64,000 bases of DNA from Seriola aureovittata. Its lineage: Eukaryota > Chordata > Actinopteri > Carangiformes > Carangidae. The notes under the pieces were generated by a model. That model had not been told where the DNA came from and did not search any database. It worked only from the letters and a program-made list of their open reading frames with translations. Of this stretch, positions 47,404 to 58,594 are shown piece after piece. The stretch's first letter is position 1. Each line of letters starts with the position of its first letter. Position numbers and translations under genes: made by a program. The stretch spans positions 11,814,501 to 11,878,500 of the forward strand of contig NC_079373.1 in assembly GCF_021018895.1 (NCBI RefSeq). Reading direction: 5' to 3'.

Positions 47404-49170
47404 ATATTCATATATAGTGACATTAGTGTAAATTCCAGGGAAACTGTAAGCGTATCAAGTTCTCCCTGGCTGCGGTTGTCATTCTGTTTTCTGGCAGTGA
47501 CACAACAGACTTCCCTCTTTCCCACAGACGCAGACACAGATTGTGTCCTTATTGTATGTGATGATATTAAATATATGGGGAATCTGAAAAATGAATAGTG
47601 TTTTCATATCCACAGTGTGTCTGCTGCTTAATAAGCCGAAATTAAGTTATTCAGTTTCATACCCACTGCCAGACACCTAAATAATCTCTTTTGTATGTTG
47701 TGTAAGAGCCAATTCTGTCCCGACCCTTTTTCCCCTCTCTTCATCTTCCTTTCTAACTGAACAAGGGTTGACAAGTTCTTGTCGTTCCTGGCCGGTTGGA
47801 GGGAGACCCAACAAAAGAGCCCTTGTTTGAGACTTACCCCTGTCAGACAGCGCACTTTGATATTAAAAACTCTGCTGAGGGGGGTGGGGGTTAGAGTAGG
47901 GAGGGGAGAGGGGGAGCAGTGAGGGAAAGATGAAAAGGATGAAAACAAACTCCTACTGTCTCCTAAGCCCATGTCTGTAGGTGTAACCTCATAATGGACT
48001 CGCAAATATTTGTCCAGTCAAAACAAAATAAAACAGCTCTTTGACTCCTCATGTAGTAAGTCTGATCAGCCTCCACCAGTGTGTCTCTAGCTTGTCCTGC
48101 TGTAACAACCACCTGCCTATTCTCTTGTATTCCCAAACAGTGATCACATTGACACAGGGGGCCTCTCTTCAGACGTGAACAGGCCTCTTAGGCTGGACTG
48201 GAGCCATCGCCAGAGGGAAGAAATCCCCTGATACTGTACCTCTCCGACTGAGGCCGTGCCAGAGACCTGAAATACTAGCAGATGCCGGGTTGTGCCCAAA
48301 AACGTGCGCGTGCCAGCAAAAATAAACCAACACTGAGGACCAAATTTACCTTGCCCTCAGTTTAAACCTATGTCCGAGAGTGAGAGCTTGGCATGAGAGT
48401 TCAAGGCTGCAGCTTGGACTCCTGGAGAAGAACTAAACCTTCACACCGGAGCGCCACGGGACATAAAACACATTACAGAAAATATGAATCTTATTACGTC
48501 CCTCACAAACACATAATTCAACCAGATTCAGGCTTCCTCCTTCAATTTGCAGCCTGTTCTGGAGCGCAGGAGGAATGAACGGCAGCAACACAGATAAGTC
48601 TGTACACTTTCCAAGCAGATGTGACAAGCTGCGGCATGTTGGCCATTCAGAAAGAATGTAGAAGCAAGTGTAATGAGGATTTTCTTTTTTCTTTCTGCTT
48701 GCAAGGCGCCTGCTATTATCCTGATTTTGAGTAGCCCTGACGGCAGTTATTACAGCATTTATATTAATTCCCCTGGATTGCTTCATTTTGTTCATACAGG
48801 CCAAAGAAAAAAAAGACTCAAGCAATTAGAGGAATGCCAGTGAAGAGAGGAGATGTGCTCACAGACATCGCATTGATCTACGCGCTGCTTTAAGTTGGGG
48901 CAACGTTGTCCCCCTAACGACGATAACATCCCTGGCTGCACTGTACTGAAGCTGACCTGGCTCCTGTAGCTGGGGGCTCATTCCTATTAGCAATTGTTTG
49001 CCATGTTAATGGCTGTAAGAACATCATCAGGCTTGTCAGCTCTGACAGGCTGCCGCCACTCATACCTGCAGCCACAGGCGAGGGGATGGGCGTTCACATA
49101 AATCTGCAGAGGAATCTGTGAGAACCACGCCATCATGCTCAGCAACAAGCTGACAAGAGCAGCAGAGATA

Positions 49171-49207
<37 letters not shown>

Positions 49208-49479
49208 GGTACGAGCCAGAGAGATGGCGGCATAGAGGCTGGAGTTATCAGGAAATGAACGCATGTCACACGCTCAGGTATTTGATCTATATGATGAGCT
49301 ACAGCCAGACGAACATAAGTGTCCATGTAGGGGAGGTGGAGGTGCAGCCGAATGACGTACTGACTGGAGAGAAAGATGAAGATGTTTGCATCCATCGAGG
49401 CCAAGCTCACAGACAGTATGCTTCTTTCTCTCCAACCTGTATTTTCTTTTTTTCTACAGAACACGAGCACAGCAAATGC
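47404..49479. other. Intergenic DNA with one (AC) microsatellite
   Basis: No gene or recognised mobile element. An (AC) tract of about 15 units lies at 49174-49204. The block 48060-48660 is of ordinary complexity and could hold regulatory sequence, but shows nothing specific. Confidence 0.45.
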
Positions 49480-49658
49480 AAAAGTAACTGAGTACAAGTA
49501 CTTGAGATACTTGTACTTAACTAGTGTATTTCTTTTACATTTTAGGTTTGTTTATGTTTATCTGACAGCTATAGTTACTAGTTACATCACAGATTTGAAT
49601 TTTACATGAAAAAAACAAATAATCATCTTGCAAAATACAATGCTTTTTAAAAAAAATT
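49480..49658 (-). repeat. AAGTA-rich teleost repeat, copy 4, left half
   Basis: AAAGTAACTGAGTACAAGT, then GTTTATCTGACAGCTATAG and AAACAAATAATCATCTTGC is the family text in opposite orientation to the 41.5 kb copy. It breaks off at the 13-bp duplication flanking the Penelope-like element and resumes at 52443, so this copy was the insertion target. Confidence 0.6.
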
Positions 49659-49671
49659 TTATATAGATTAA
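49659..49671. repeat. Target-site duplication, left copy
   Basis: TTATATAGATTAA, identical over 13 bp to 52430-52442 on the other side of the Penelope-like element; flanking bases differ on both sides. Confidence 0.8.
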
Positions 49672-49672
49672 C

Positions 49673-52124
49673 TTGGCTCAGAAAATTGCAGACTACAGAA
49701 ACCACTTACGGTTCAGTCTGAGATGCAGACAACAAAGGCTTACACCAACTAGCCTACGCTTAAATTCCACTATGAGAGGGCATAGAGTGGAAAGAATCAT
49801 AGAAAAGGCACAAAACCAGCTCCTAAATGAACGTATAAGACAGGTCAATTTCACTATCAAAGGGCTACAAGAGAAAGCTGACCTTTCACTATGAAAACTG
49901 GAAACACTCTTACCGGTCTCCATCATGGAGAAAGTTAGGGGTTTCACCGATAAGGCACAACTAGCACAACATAACAAAAGCAAAGAAAGACAAACCAAGA
50001 AATTCCACAACTTACAATCTCGACATGTTGACAATAACACAGGTACACTCACGTGGAGGCAAAAAACTGACCTTCCAGCACAGAAAGAAACACATAATAG
50101 ATGGGTTAAGAATTTGTCAGACAGGGAACTCACCCAACCTGAGAAGGAGATCCTAGCCAAGGGCTTAAATTTCGCCATGACACCAAAAGAGCTACCTACA
50201 GTGGATTTGATTACAGCTACAGAATCTGCTATAAGAAAAAACAACTTAACCGCAACTGAGGCCGATCAGCTAAGGTTAAAAGTGTCAGCAGCGTTGTCCG
50301 AGGCCAAGGTCCCCCCCTCTAACCTCACTCTTGAGGAGAGGAAAGCAGTGACAACATTGAGCAAAGACCAAAACATCACAATCCTCCCAGCAGACAAGGG
50401 TAGATGCACAGTTGTGCTCAATACAACTGACTACCAGGCTAAGATCTCCGCACTACTCAACGACTCCAACACTTATGAAACTCTAAAACGAGACCCAACC
50501 AGTGGTTATAAAAAGAAGGTGATAGAATGTCTACAGCAACTACAAAAAGAAGGGGTCATTAACAAAACCCAATACTACCGGCTTTATCCCCAGGACTCAA
50601 TCCCCGGCCTATATGGACTCCCAAAAATCCACAAAGAAGGGGCCCCGCTCAGGCCCATTGTCAGCAGCATAAACTCGGTCACTTACAACATAGCCAAACA
50701 CATAGCCCATATCTTGGCGCCGTTGGTGGGAAACACCCCACACCACATCCAAAACTCCACCGATTTCGTGGATAAAGTCCGAAACATAAAAATGGAACCA
50801 GATGAAACCATGGTATCCTACGATGTGACTTCTCTTTTCACCTGTATTCCAACTATGGAGGCTTCGGCCACAGTAAGAGAACGACTCACACAAGACATTT
50901 CCCTGCAAAACCGAACAAATCTCAAACCTGAACACATCTGCCAGCTTCTGGATTTGTGCCTGAACACCACATATTTCCAGTTTAATGGCAAATTTTACAG
51001 ACAATGGGTTCTGCGCCATGGGTTCACCAGTATCCCCTATTGTGGCAAATCTATACATGGAGGAGGTAGAAAACAAGGCCTTGAACTCCTTTGAAGGAAC
51101 AACACCGAGCCACTGGTTCAGGTATGTGGACGACACATGGGTCAAAATCAAAGAGGTGCAAACTTTTACCGAACACATTAACTCAGTGGACAAAAACATC
51201 AATTTAACCAGAGAGGATGCCAAGGACAATAGTTTGCCTTTCTTAGATTGTGACGTCCATATGGAAAAGGACAGGAGCCTCCACATTGGGGTATACAGAA
51301 AACCCACACATACAGACCAATATCTACTTTTCGACTCACACCACCCTCTGGAACACAAGCTTGGTGTTATCAGAACCCTGCAACACAGAGCTGATAACGT
51401 GCCCACCAGCTCACAGGCCCAAGGGGCAGAACACAAGCACCTGAGGGATGCCCTCACAACTTGTGGTTACCCTAGCTGGACCTTTGTGAAAACTGCAGCT
51501 ACTTCCAGAAAGAAAACCAGCAAAGTGGTTGAGAAAGAAAAACTAAACAAGAGAAACAACATAGTCATTCCATATGTGTCTGGAGTATCAGAAAAACTCA
51601 GGAGGATCTTCAACAAACACCGTATCCCTGTGTATTTCAAACCCAGCAACACACTCAGACAGAGGTTGGTACACCCCAAAGACAGAACACCACACACCCG
51701 CAAAAGCAACCTGGTGTATGCAGTCCAGTGTAACGAGGAATGCAATGACCTCTACATTGGAGAAACGAAACAACCACTGCACAAACGCATGGCCCAACAC
51801 AGGAGAGCTAACTCCTCAGGCTTGGACTCTGCTGTTCATTTACATCTCAAGGAGAAAGCCCACTCCTTTGAGGACAGCAATGTCCACATCCTAGACAGAG
51901 AGGACAGTTGGTTCGAAAGAGGAGTAAAAGAGGCCATCTATGTTAAAATAGAGAAACCATCCCTCAACAGGGGAGGAGGTCTCAGACACCACCTATCTCC
52001 AACTTACAATGCTGCCCTTTCATCCCTTCCCAGGAGACTCAACAATCTAGCCTCCAAGAATAACAACTGTTCACAAGTGGCATGTGACTCCAACGACTGT
52101 CGTTATAACACAATAGAGCACTAA
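49673..52124 (+). pseudogene. Penelope-like RT/GIY-YIG polyprotein, interrupted
   Basis: Segment 1 (49673-49894) is the N-terminal region (LTPTSLRLNS, IIEKAQNQLLNERIRQ), ended by an in-frame TGA at 49892-49894. The same frame resumes and stays open from 49925 to about 51008 with PLE RT blocks (ITILPADKG, LYGLPKIHKEGAPLRPI, VSYDVTSLFTCIPT). A frameshift just after FNGKFYRQ (about 51002-51012) moves the rest (CAMGSPVSP, RYVDDTW, LPFLDCDV) into the next frame, which runs to TAA at 52124. The GIY-YIG domain (LVYAVQC, DLYIGET, WFERGVKEAIYVKIEKPSLN) spans about 51705-51965. The protein lacks only its extreme N-terminus. In intact elements it copies and integrates the RNA. Confidence 0.9.
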
Positions 52125-52177
52125 CGAAGTCGAAACCAATTTTCCACCAACGACAGTCATGCAAACGACTGTCGTTG
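52092..52177. repeat. Inverted repeats in the Penelope-like 3' UTR
   Basis: CAACGACAGTC (52148-52158) and GACTGTCGTTG (52167-52177) are perfect 11-bp reverse complements around an 8-nt loop. A second small palindrome AACGACTGTCGTT overlaps the end of the ORF at 52092-52104 and shares the ACGACTGTCGTT core, so three related arms can pair with each other. Confidence 0.85.
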
Positions 52178-52298
52178 ACACTTGGAGCACAAAAGGGAAT
52201 CAGTGACATCATCATCCTTGTGAACGCCCACAAGAGGTTAAATACCTGGGTCTCCACACCAGAAAGTAGGACCAGTCCTAGCCTGGTCAGATGCGTAC

Positions 52299-52343
52299 AC
52301 GAACTGATGAAGCCTCTTGGATGAGAGGTGAAACGCCTTCAAA
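52299..52343 (+). ncRNA. Degenerate hammerhead ribozyme motif of the Penelope-like element
   Basis: CTGATGA (52304-52310) is followed by stem II CCTCT (52313-52317) / AGAGG (52324-52328) with loop TGGATG, then GAAAC (52330-52334). This is the full hammerhead core order CUGAUGA, stem II, GAAA. GAA (52301-52303) can pair with TTC (52338-52340) as a short stem I. Hammerhead motifs with very short stem III are established in Penelope-like elements. The expected NUH cleavage triplet after a short stem III appears as GCC (52335-52337), with C where U is needed, so this copy is probably inactive. Confidence 0.6.
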
Positions 52344-52429
52344 GACAAATAACCTAGTCCAGTTGTTTTCGATTTAAAAAAAACTCCTTTAGGATACTAT
52401 TACCTGGACAAATGAGAATATACATAGGC

Positions 52430-52442
52430 TTATATAGATTAA
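52430..52442. repeat. Target-site duplication, right copy
   Basis: TTATATAGATTAA, identical to 49659-49671, marking the 3' junction of the Penelope-like element. Confidence 0.8.
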
Positions 52443-52870
52443 ACGATTCATTTTGACTTGTGGCCCCTTCAGATATCTGCTCTAAACTCCTCAGGTGACT
52501 TCCCTGCAGTAGCTCCGAGGGTCCAAAGAGGTAACATGATCCAATTTTTCTGAGAAAAACAGAGAAAAGTCCAAAACAATTGAATTACATTTGTGTAGAA
52601 GAAGAGTTTTGTCTTTTCTCCTAACCCATTAATCATTTCATAACAGATTTAACTTGTGACCATTTGGAGGGGCCTGAACCCTTGGTTGTTAACCACTGGA
52701 CTGCTGAGCTTTATATAATATTGCTGATAATAGTAAAATGCTTCTTAGGAATTGATGCATCAGTATTAGAGTCTGATAATGTAATAATATATCACTGACA
52801 GGGGCCTCTTTCTGCAGAATGAGTACTTTTACTTTTGATGCTTTTGTACATTTTGCTGCTCATACTTGTG
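52443..52870 (-). repeat. AAGTA-rich teleost repeat, copy 4, right half
   Basis: Resumes the family after the Penelope-like insertion: GTGACCATTTGGAGGGGCC, CCACTGGACT, TTGATGCATCAGTATTAG, GGGGCCTCTTTCTGCAGAAT and GAGTACTTTTACTTTTGATG. It parallels the 38405-38905 copy in order. Confidence 0.6.
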
Positions 52871-54989
52871 TCTGCTTTTCTGAATCTTCTATTCTCGGCC
52901 TCTCTCCTGTCTGCTCCTCTCCCTCTATCCACCTCTCCCCTGCTCTCTTACAGCGAGGTGCTGACAGAAGTTAGCATTCACAATCTTTCTGTTAAGGCTT
53001 TAACAGGAGCCAGATGAAAGACGGCAGCAGATTAAGATGTTAAACAGCCTCATATGGGATGGCACGGGACGAGTGAAGCAGTTGGGGCTGGAGACAAACA
53101 AAAGCCCAGGAATGTCAGATGGAGATCATGTTGCATAGCCCTTGAGGAATAAGACATGTTATTAACACTGGCTGCTCTCGTTGGCTGGGAAACCCTCAGG
53201 GGAAGCTTATGTTCTCAAGGGACCCCACAAAAGCACCGAGCCTGGGGACTGAACACCCGTCCTCTGGGCCAAATTACTGTCTTTTGATGAAGTTTGATGC
53301 AATGTAATTTGTTGTTTGATAACCCTCAACTTGGACAATTGCAAAATTGATTTAAAAAGCGAACTGCATTACAAAATTTTCAGTTTATTGTTACCATGAA
53401 TCAACTGATAAATTACTGCTGGGAGGTATTGTGTTCCTGATCCATAGTATTGAGCAGATGAGCCAACAGTTCCTGGCCAGAGGCCGCCTCGTCTATTGCG
53501 ACTATATTGGCACAGAGGTGAGTATTGAATGTAAAGTTACACTACGCTCCAGTTGCCAAGCCTGACATTAATTTAAAGCACGGAGTTGAGATAGCATCAT
53601 GAGCACTGCTTTTATAGTCCAAGTCGATGTCATAGCCCATAAAACCTTTACACAGGGGTGGACTAATATAAGTTTTAGTGCATTTTTAGTAGTGTTTCTG
53701 TTCAAAAGTGTCCATCTAGCTAAAAGTACGAGGATCATAAACAGTACATGGACATTACTGAATTCAAGTTTCTACTAAATCTGTCTTGGTACTATATTTG
53801 CAACAAAGAAAGCATCATTTAAATCTAATTAGTGATTTACTTTCTCCTCACGTTACTCATACAGGCCCAGTTCAAAGACAGTGAAATAAACACTATTGTT
53901 AAAATAATGAAAACCATTGTGTGCGGCTGGACTGGTATTCATTCCCATTAAAATCACAACAAAATGACTGAACAATTACAAAGACAAGTCACTTTTGTTT
54001 ACCGAGGCTTTTACATTGAAATAAAATGCTGTGGCACCATGAGCAGTTAAAAGCTGCAGTGGTTTCCCCTCTCTGGATTCCTCAGCATTTCAAGGGCACC
54101 AGCTCTGCTCACATGAGACTAGAAGGAGCCCTGCTTCTTTTCTTTTTTTTTCTTTGCTCTTTTGGACTCCCACCCACCCTCTGAGCTGATTGTGAATGGC
54201 GTGCGTGAAGTAATGAGTGCTTGGTTTGATTCGGTGAGCCAACTCCTCTCTACATCTGTGTGTGTTTTTCCCCCCTGTATCACACATGAGAGAGAGAGAG
54301 AGAGAAAAGCAACTCCCTCCTTTGCTTTGCCTTGATAAGTTTCTCTATGTATGCTTGATGATGTGTAATGGAATGTAATATGTTCATTTTCACACATTAG
54401 TTTGAATGAAAAACACACACTCCACCACGTGCATGTGTACACAAATACACCCGAGCACGCACACACATTCCTGGCCCCTCGCTGGCACTCATACACTCAG
54501 CAGGTATGTCAGTGTGGAGACAGGCGGTGGTGTGTGCCCCAGGAATGCGAAACCTGACCTCTGGGCTGGAATTTGAGCCTCCTCACTCATCTTTACTCTT
54601 CTCAGAGATATGCTCTCATAGCTGGGCCTCGCACTGTCCTGCAGAGCACTTTACCGCTTACATAAAGTCATCCTCAACAACTGAAGGGTCGGTTTAAGCT
54701 CTGGCACCGGCTAAATGAAGATCTCACTACACATGGGGAAACAAAATGAGAATCAAGAGAACCACATTAGTGACTCTTGTTCAATGAGAGCGAGACAGTC
54801 TCACTCTCATTCTTTTACTAAATCAAATTTAAAGAATGGCCAAGCATGTCACCTTATATGGTCACAAAGCAACACAATCTTATCTATGTGGAGTCATTCT
54901 GAGTTCAAATTCGACCACCTTTTCCTTCAAACATTAGATGCATTGGATGATTATCTACCATGCACTATGTTTGGAGCCTAGTGTTCGAG
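52871..54989. other. Intergenic DNA, nothing recognised
   Basis: Unremarkable mixed-composition spacer with a short GA tract at 54291-54305. No gene is supported; 53000-53290 is non-repetitive and could be conserved, which cannot be judged from one sequence. Confidence 0.4.
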
Positions 54990-55580
54990 ATCAACGTTTT
55001 TGGGAAACGTGCTAATTTACTTTTTTGTCCATGTCTGTGCCCTAAATATGAAGCTACAGTCAGCAGTCAGTTAGCTTAGCTTAGCATAAAGACTGGAAAC
55101 CAAGGGAAACAGCTAGCATTGCTCTATCTGAGAATAACAAAATCCACCTAAAGCTCACCGATTAATTGGATATATCACGTTTGTTTAATCTGTAGAAAAA
55201 TGGAAGTGTGAAAACAAAGAGCTGCAGTTTTATGGTGGGTTGTATACTGAACAATTTCTTGACCACAAACTGTGACAACCTCATATCAACAAGAAGTCTT
55301 CAAGAGATACAGTGGGTTCCAAGAGTGTGAGACCACTTTCATGGTCTCAGACTGTGTGTTGTGTTAACCAGTGACCTTTACATGAGTGGATGTTGTTATT
55401 TTCAGACAGAACCAGGTTAGTTGCTTCCAGTCTTTATGCTAAACTAAGCTAATCTATGATAAAACTGGCTGTAGCTTCATATTTACCGTACGGACATGAG
55501 AGTGGCATCAATCTTTTCATCTAACTCTTGGCAAGAAAGCTCATAAGCAACATAAAATGTCAAACAATTTCTTTTAGAAA
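54990..55580. mobile_element. Palindromic foldback-type non-autonomous DNA element
   Basis: Long inverted repeats are visible directly. AAATATGAAGCTACAG (55044-55059) is the exact complement of 55469-55484, and the 28-bp arm 55071-55098 (TTAGCTTAGCTTAGCATAAA...) matches the complement of 55425-55452 with one mismatch. The outer ends carry TGGGAAACGTGC-like and CATGAGAGTGGCATC text typical of an abundant teleost MITE family, as I recall it. There is no coding capacity. Confidence 0.75.
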
Positions 55581-56916
55581 TTGTGTGTGATAAGCCGGCA
55601 GAATGATGCAGCTTTGAGAAAGTTGCAGTGGTTAAACAAAGTGTAAGCCGCCCTGAATGAGAGTGCAGTCTACATAAGATGGGGCTCCAGTGCAGGCAGA
55701 GAAACATAACAAAACAGAACCAGCGACGTGGACATCTCGGCTCCTGAGGAGAGGAGGAAGAAAGCCCACATGGCTGAGCCTAACCGCCTCGGCAGCTCCA
55801 GCCGCCCAATCAGCCCCAGTCCACAGAACCACCAGCACTGCAGGCCAAACCTCAGACTGGAAGCTTGGAAGGCAAAGCAGTGTGACTGCATTTCCTGAGT
55901 CCACCCCATTTAAACTCACAATATGGAACATATTAGGAGCCCTGCAGAAAAAAAGGGGGCCGCGTTCCTAGATCTCCTCTTTTACAGCCCCTCGGAAAAA
56001 AAGAAAAGTCAGTCAGATTTCTAAAAGGACAAACCGGTCCTGTGGAAAAAAGTTGTTGAGCTCTTGGAGAGATCAATGAGCATGACATACTTTAATATAT
56101 AGGATTACCTCTCAAAACATGTGAGATTCAGTGTTAAGTGAATGCATTTTGTATTACTTGACACAAAGTGTAAAACTGAAGTGCAACTGGTTCTCTCAAA
56201 GAGTCACATTCCCCCAAAAAACCCACAGGCAGGCACAACCACAACCATGCAGGCATAAAAAATATGTATCTCAGCACCACTGTAGAACACTGCATTCATG
56301 TGCTATTGCCTCACAATTTAGATAGAGGGTCTGAAGGGATTTGATTATAGCCCATAAAGCAACTCTATTAAAGGCTGGTATAAATTATAGGGATTTTTTT
56401 TGACAATATCACATAGAACTCAGCAAATACATCTTTTCTTCTCATCAGCGAAACTCCTCTTGCAGACCGAGCGAGACAAAACTCTGCCCCTCCAAGAAAA
56501 ATGGAATATTTAAGAATGTAATTCTTGTGGTTTCTGCAGTGAGTCAAGCCTTGTCCCTTGGTAGAGGTTGACTGAAAGAGGAATTCTGATTTTAAGGGCA
56601 AAAATTTAAAAACATTCTAGTTTAAGTGAGAGAAACTGAGTGGTGTCATGCCACTTAAAGAGACGCCTGTGTTCAGTCAGGTTTGATGTTTCGTAGTAAA
56701 GATAGAGTGCTTTTATAAGCTTAATGTAGACAAGTGACAATTGACATCAGGATTCACAGAAACCTCTAGCTGTAGCGTACATGCTAATTCAGATTTACAA
56801 ACATTCCCAAAACATCTTTAATGTACCGAAGATGTGCACCACTGTGTTCTTATGATAGGAGTTAGACAGGGGGAGGCAGGAATGGGCTGTTGATAAATGC
56901 TGTCAGGATTGAGCCT

Positions 56917-56920
<4 letters not shown>

Positions 56921-56963
<43 letters not shown>

Positions 56964-56993
56964 TGTGTGTGCATGCGTGTGTGTGTGTGTGTG
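56921..56993. repeat. Compound (GT)n microsatellite
   Basis: A (GT)20 block, then ACGTGTGTGTGCATGC, then a further GT block: an interrupted tract of 73 bp. The GTACGTGT / GCATGC interruptions keep purine-pyrimidine alternation, so the whole run has Z-DNA potential. Confidence 0.95.
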
Positions 56994-57620
56994 CTCTCAC
57001 ACTGCGGCATTCTTTTAACCTCTGTGGAAACTCACTAAAATAAATCCTTTTCGTACGTCAGAGAGGCCCCTGTGCACCCTGTAATTACCGAAGGGAGGGT
57101 GGGATCTGCAGAGGAGCATCAGGACCAGGCTGCTTTTGGCTTCTGAAAAACCACCTAAATGCTTACTCAATGGTCTGTTCCAGGCTCGGTTAGAGGCTTG
57201 CAGCACAGTAGCAGAATCATGGTTTGTCATCAGGGAGATGCAAAACAAATATGTCATTCTGGAAGCAAAACTTAGCAGTAGAAACGTATTCAAAACTGCT
57301 CGTGATCAACGTAGAGACGCAACGGACACCTGTGCATACAAAGACATGTGCAACCCACACCAAAGCCAAGACACATCAGTCACATCACTTCTCATCTGCT
57401 GTCTTAGATTCAGTCTATGAAGGTGGAAAAACACCCAAAAGGAAAAGTCTCCCTTTCCCAGCTTGCCCTGCGTGCCGGCCCATAATCCCCTCTGAGAGCG
57501 TGGATCCCCTGTGCACTGGCATGCGTCAGCACGCCCAGTAAGTGGCGAGCATGGCAGCTGCGAGGAGCCGTAATTAACACCCTCAACCAAGGTGAGAAGA
57601 CTTCCGTGGGCCGGCGTTCA

Positions 57621-57627
57621 TGAGAGA

Positions 57628-57660
<33 letters not shown>

Positions 57661-57670
57661 CGAGAGCGAG
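57621..57670. repeat. (GA)n tract with AA and CG interruptions
   Basis: A pure purine GAGAGA/GAAAGA stretch ending in GCGAGAGCGAG; the polypurine strand is the plus strand. Confidence 0.9.
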
Positions 57671-58360
57671 GAGGAAGTGTTTCAGGCGCTCTGTGTAATC
57701 TCTCTGCATTTCAAAAGGTGCTATTACTTCACTGTGTTTTTACTGGGGCCAGATGTGCAGGACGGGGTCATCAAATGGAGTGAGTAGTAGCGGGCTGCGG
57801 TAGTTCCACATCTGTCTGGCTCAAATGACCTACTAACTCTTCACCACTTGGTTTTGTGTTTGTTTTAACTCTAATCTCTCATGAGAACAACAAGAGATTA
57901 TTTCTGTTGATTTTATAGTTATTCTCACATTTAACCGAGGGATGTTTTTGCAGGTGTGCTCACCTTTTGTTTAAAGGGAGCAGATGAATTTAGTGACTTG
58001 ATTGTAGTTATCAGGCCTCGATCCTTTGATGCCAACTGTGAACACTGAGAACCAGGCCTTAGGAGAAGCTTACAGACAAGAATCTACAGTCTAAGGAATG
58101 TAATGAGGCTTTGGCAGGACAGAAGCCATAATAACAGGGTTTCGAAACTCTGTGCTTTAAAAAGCAGTTGTCCGCACACAGACTCATATGTGCACATGAA
58201 CACAAATGCAGATATATCCACATGTAGCAGAGTGTGCTTCATGTATGTGTAACAAAAAAAAAAAAAAAAGTACCTACTATGTTGTTTTCTCTCTAACATC
58301 CGTTTCTAATCAATGCAGCGCTGCAACTACAGCTTGGTGTAACATAAACAGTGGAACAAA

Positions 58361-58594
58361 ATGGCGGCTCGGTTTTTTGGGGCCGAGAGCGACAAGAGAC
58401 TTCTCCAGAAAATGATTGAGGGTTGCAGCTTGCTAATCAATACCATTCCTGAGCTCATGGAGCACACAAGGCTGCTTACAAGGCTTTTCCCTTCCCTCCT
58501 CCATCTTGCCCAGAGTTACAGTCCTCCTGCCACAACTATTCCAGCTCTGGAGCGCAGCAGAGCAGGCGCCTTCCCAGAGATGCAGCTTCAGTAG
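58361..58594 (+). other. Unrecognised ORF with a good Kozak context
   Basis: A 77-codon open frame starting ACAAAATGGCGG, giving MAARFFGAESDKRLLQKMIE... and ending FPEMQLQ. The GGCGGC after the ATG and helical-looking composition resemble a first coding exon, but I recognise no family, see no convincing continuation, and the surrounding DNA shows no promoter features. Treat as a candidate only. Confidence 0.2.

Larger units (their letters stand above)
49672..52429 (+). mobile_element. Penelope-like retroelement, 5' truncated, 2758 bp
   Basis: The body lies between two exact 13-bp direct repeats (49659-49671 and 52430-52442). It encodes a reverse transcriptase with a YVDD centre (51123-51134) followed by a GIY-YIG endonuclease, the domain pair that defines Penelope-like elements. 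The reading frame is already open at the left junction (HLRFSLRCRQQ), so the 5' end is missing, as expected from incomplete reverse transcription. The 3' UTR (52125-52429) has an 11-bp inverted repeat and a hammerhead-ribozyme-like motif. One in-frame stop and one frameshift show that this copy is dead, but the damage is light and the duplication is intact, so it is fairly young. Confidence 0.92.

Noticed and set aside
49693..51457. Long minus-strand open frames at 49693-50244 and 50609-51457
   Set aside because: Antisense shadows of the Penelope-like polyprotein; no recognisable domains.
52148..52177. Hairpin as an intrinsic bacterial-type terminator
   Set aside because: This is eukaryotic retroelement sequence; no U-tract follows and the mechanism does not apply.
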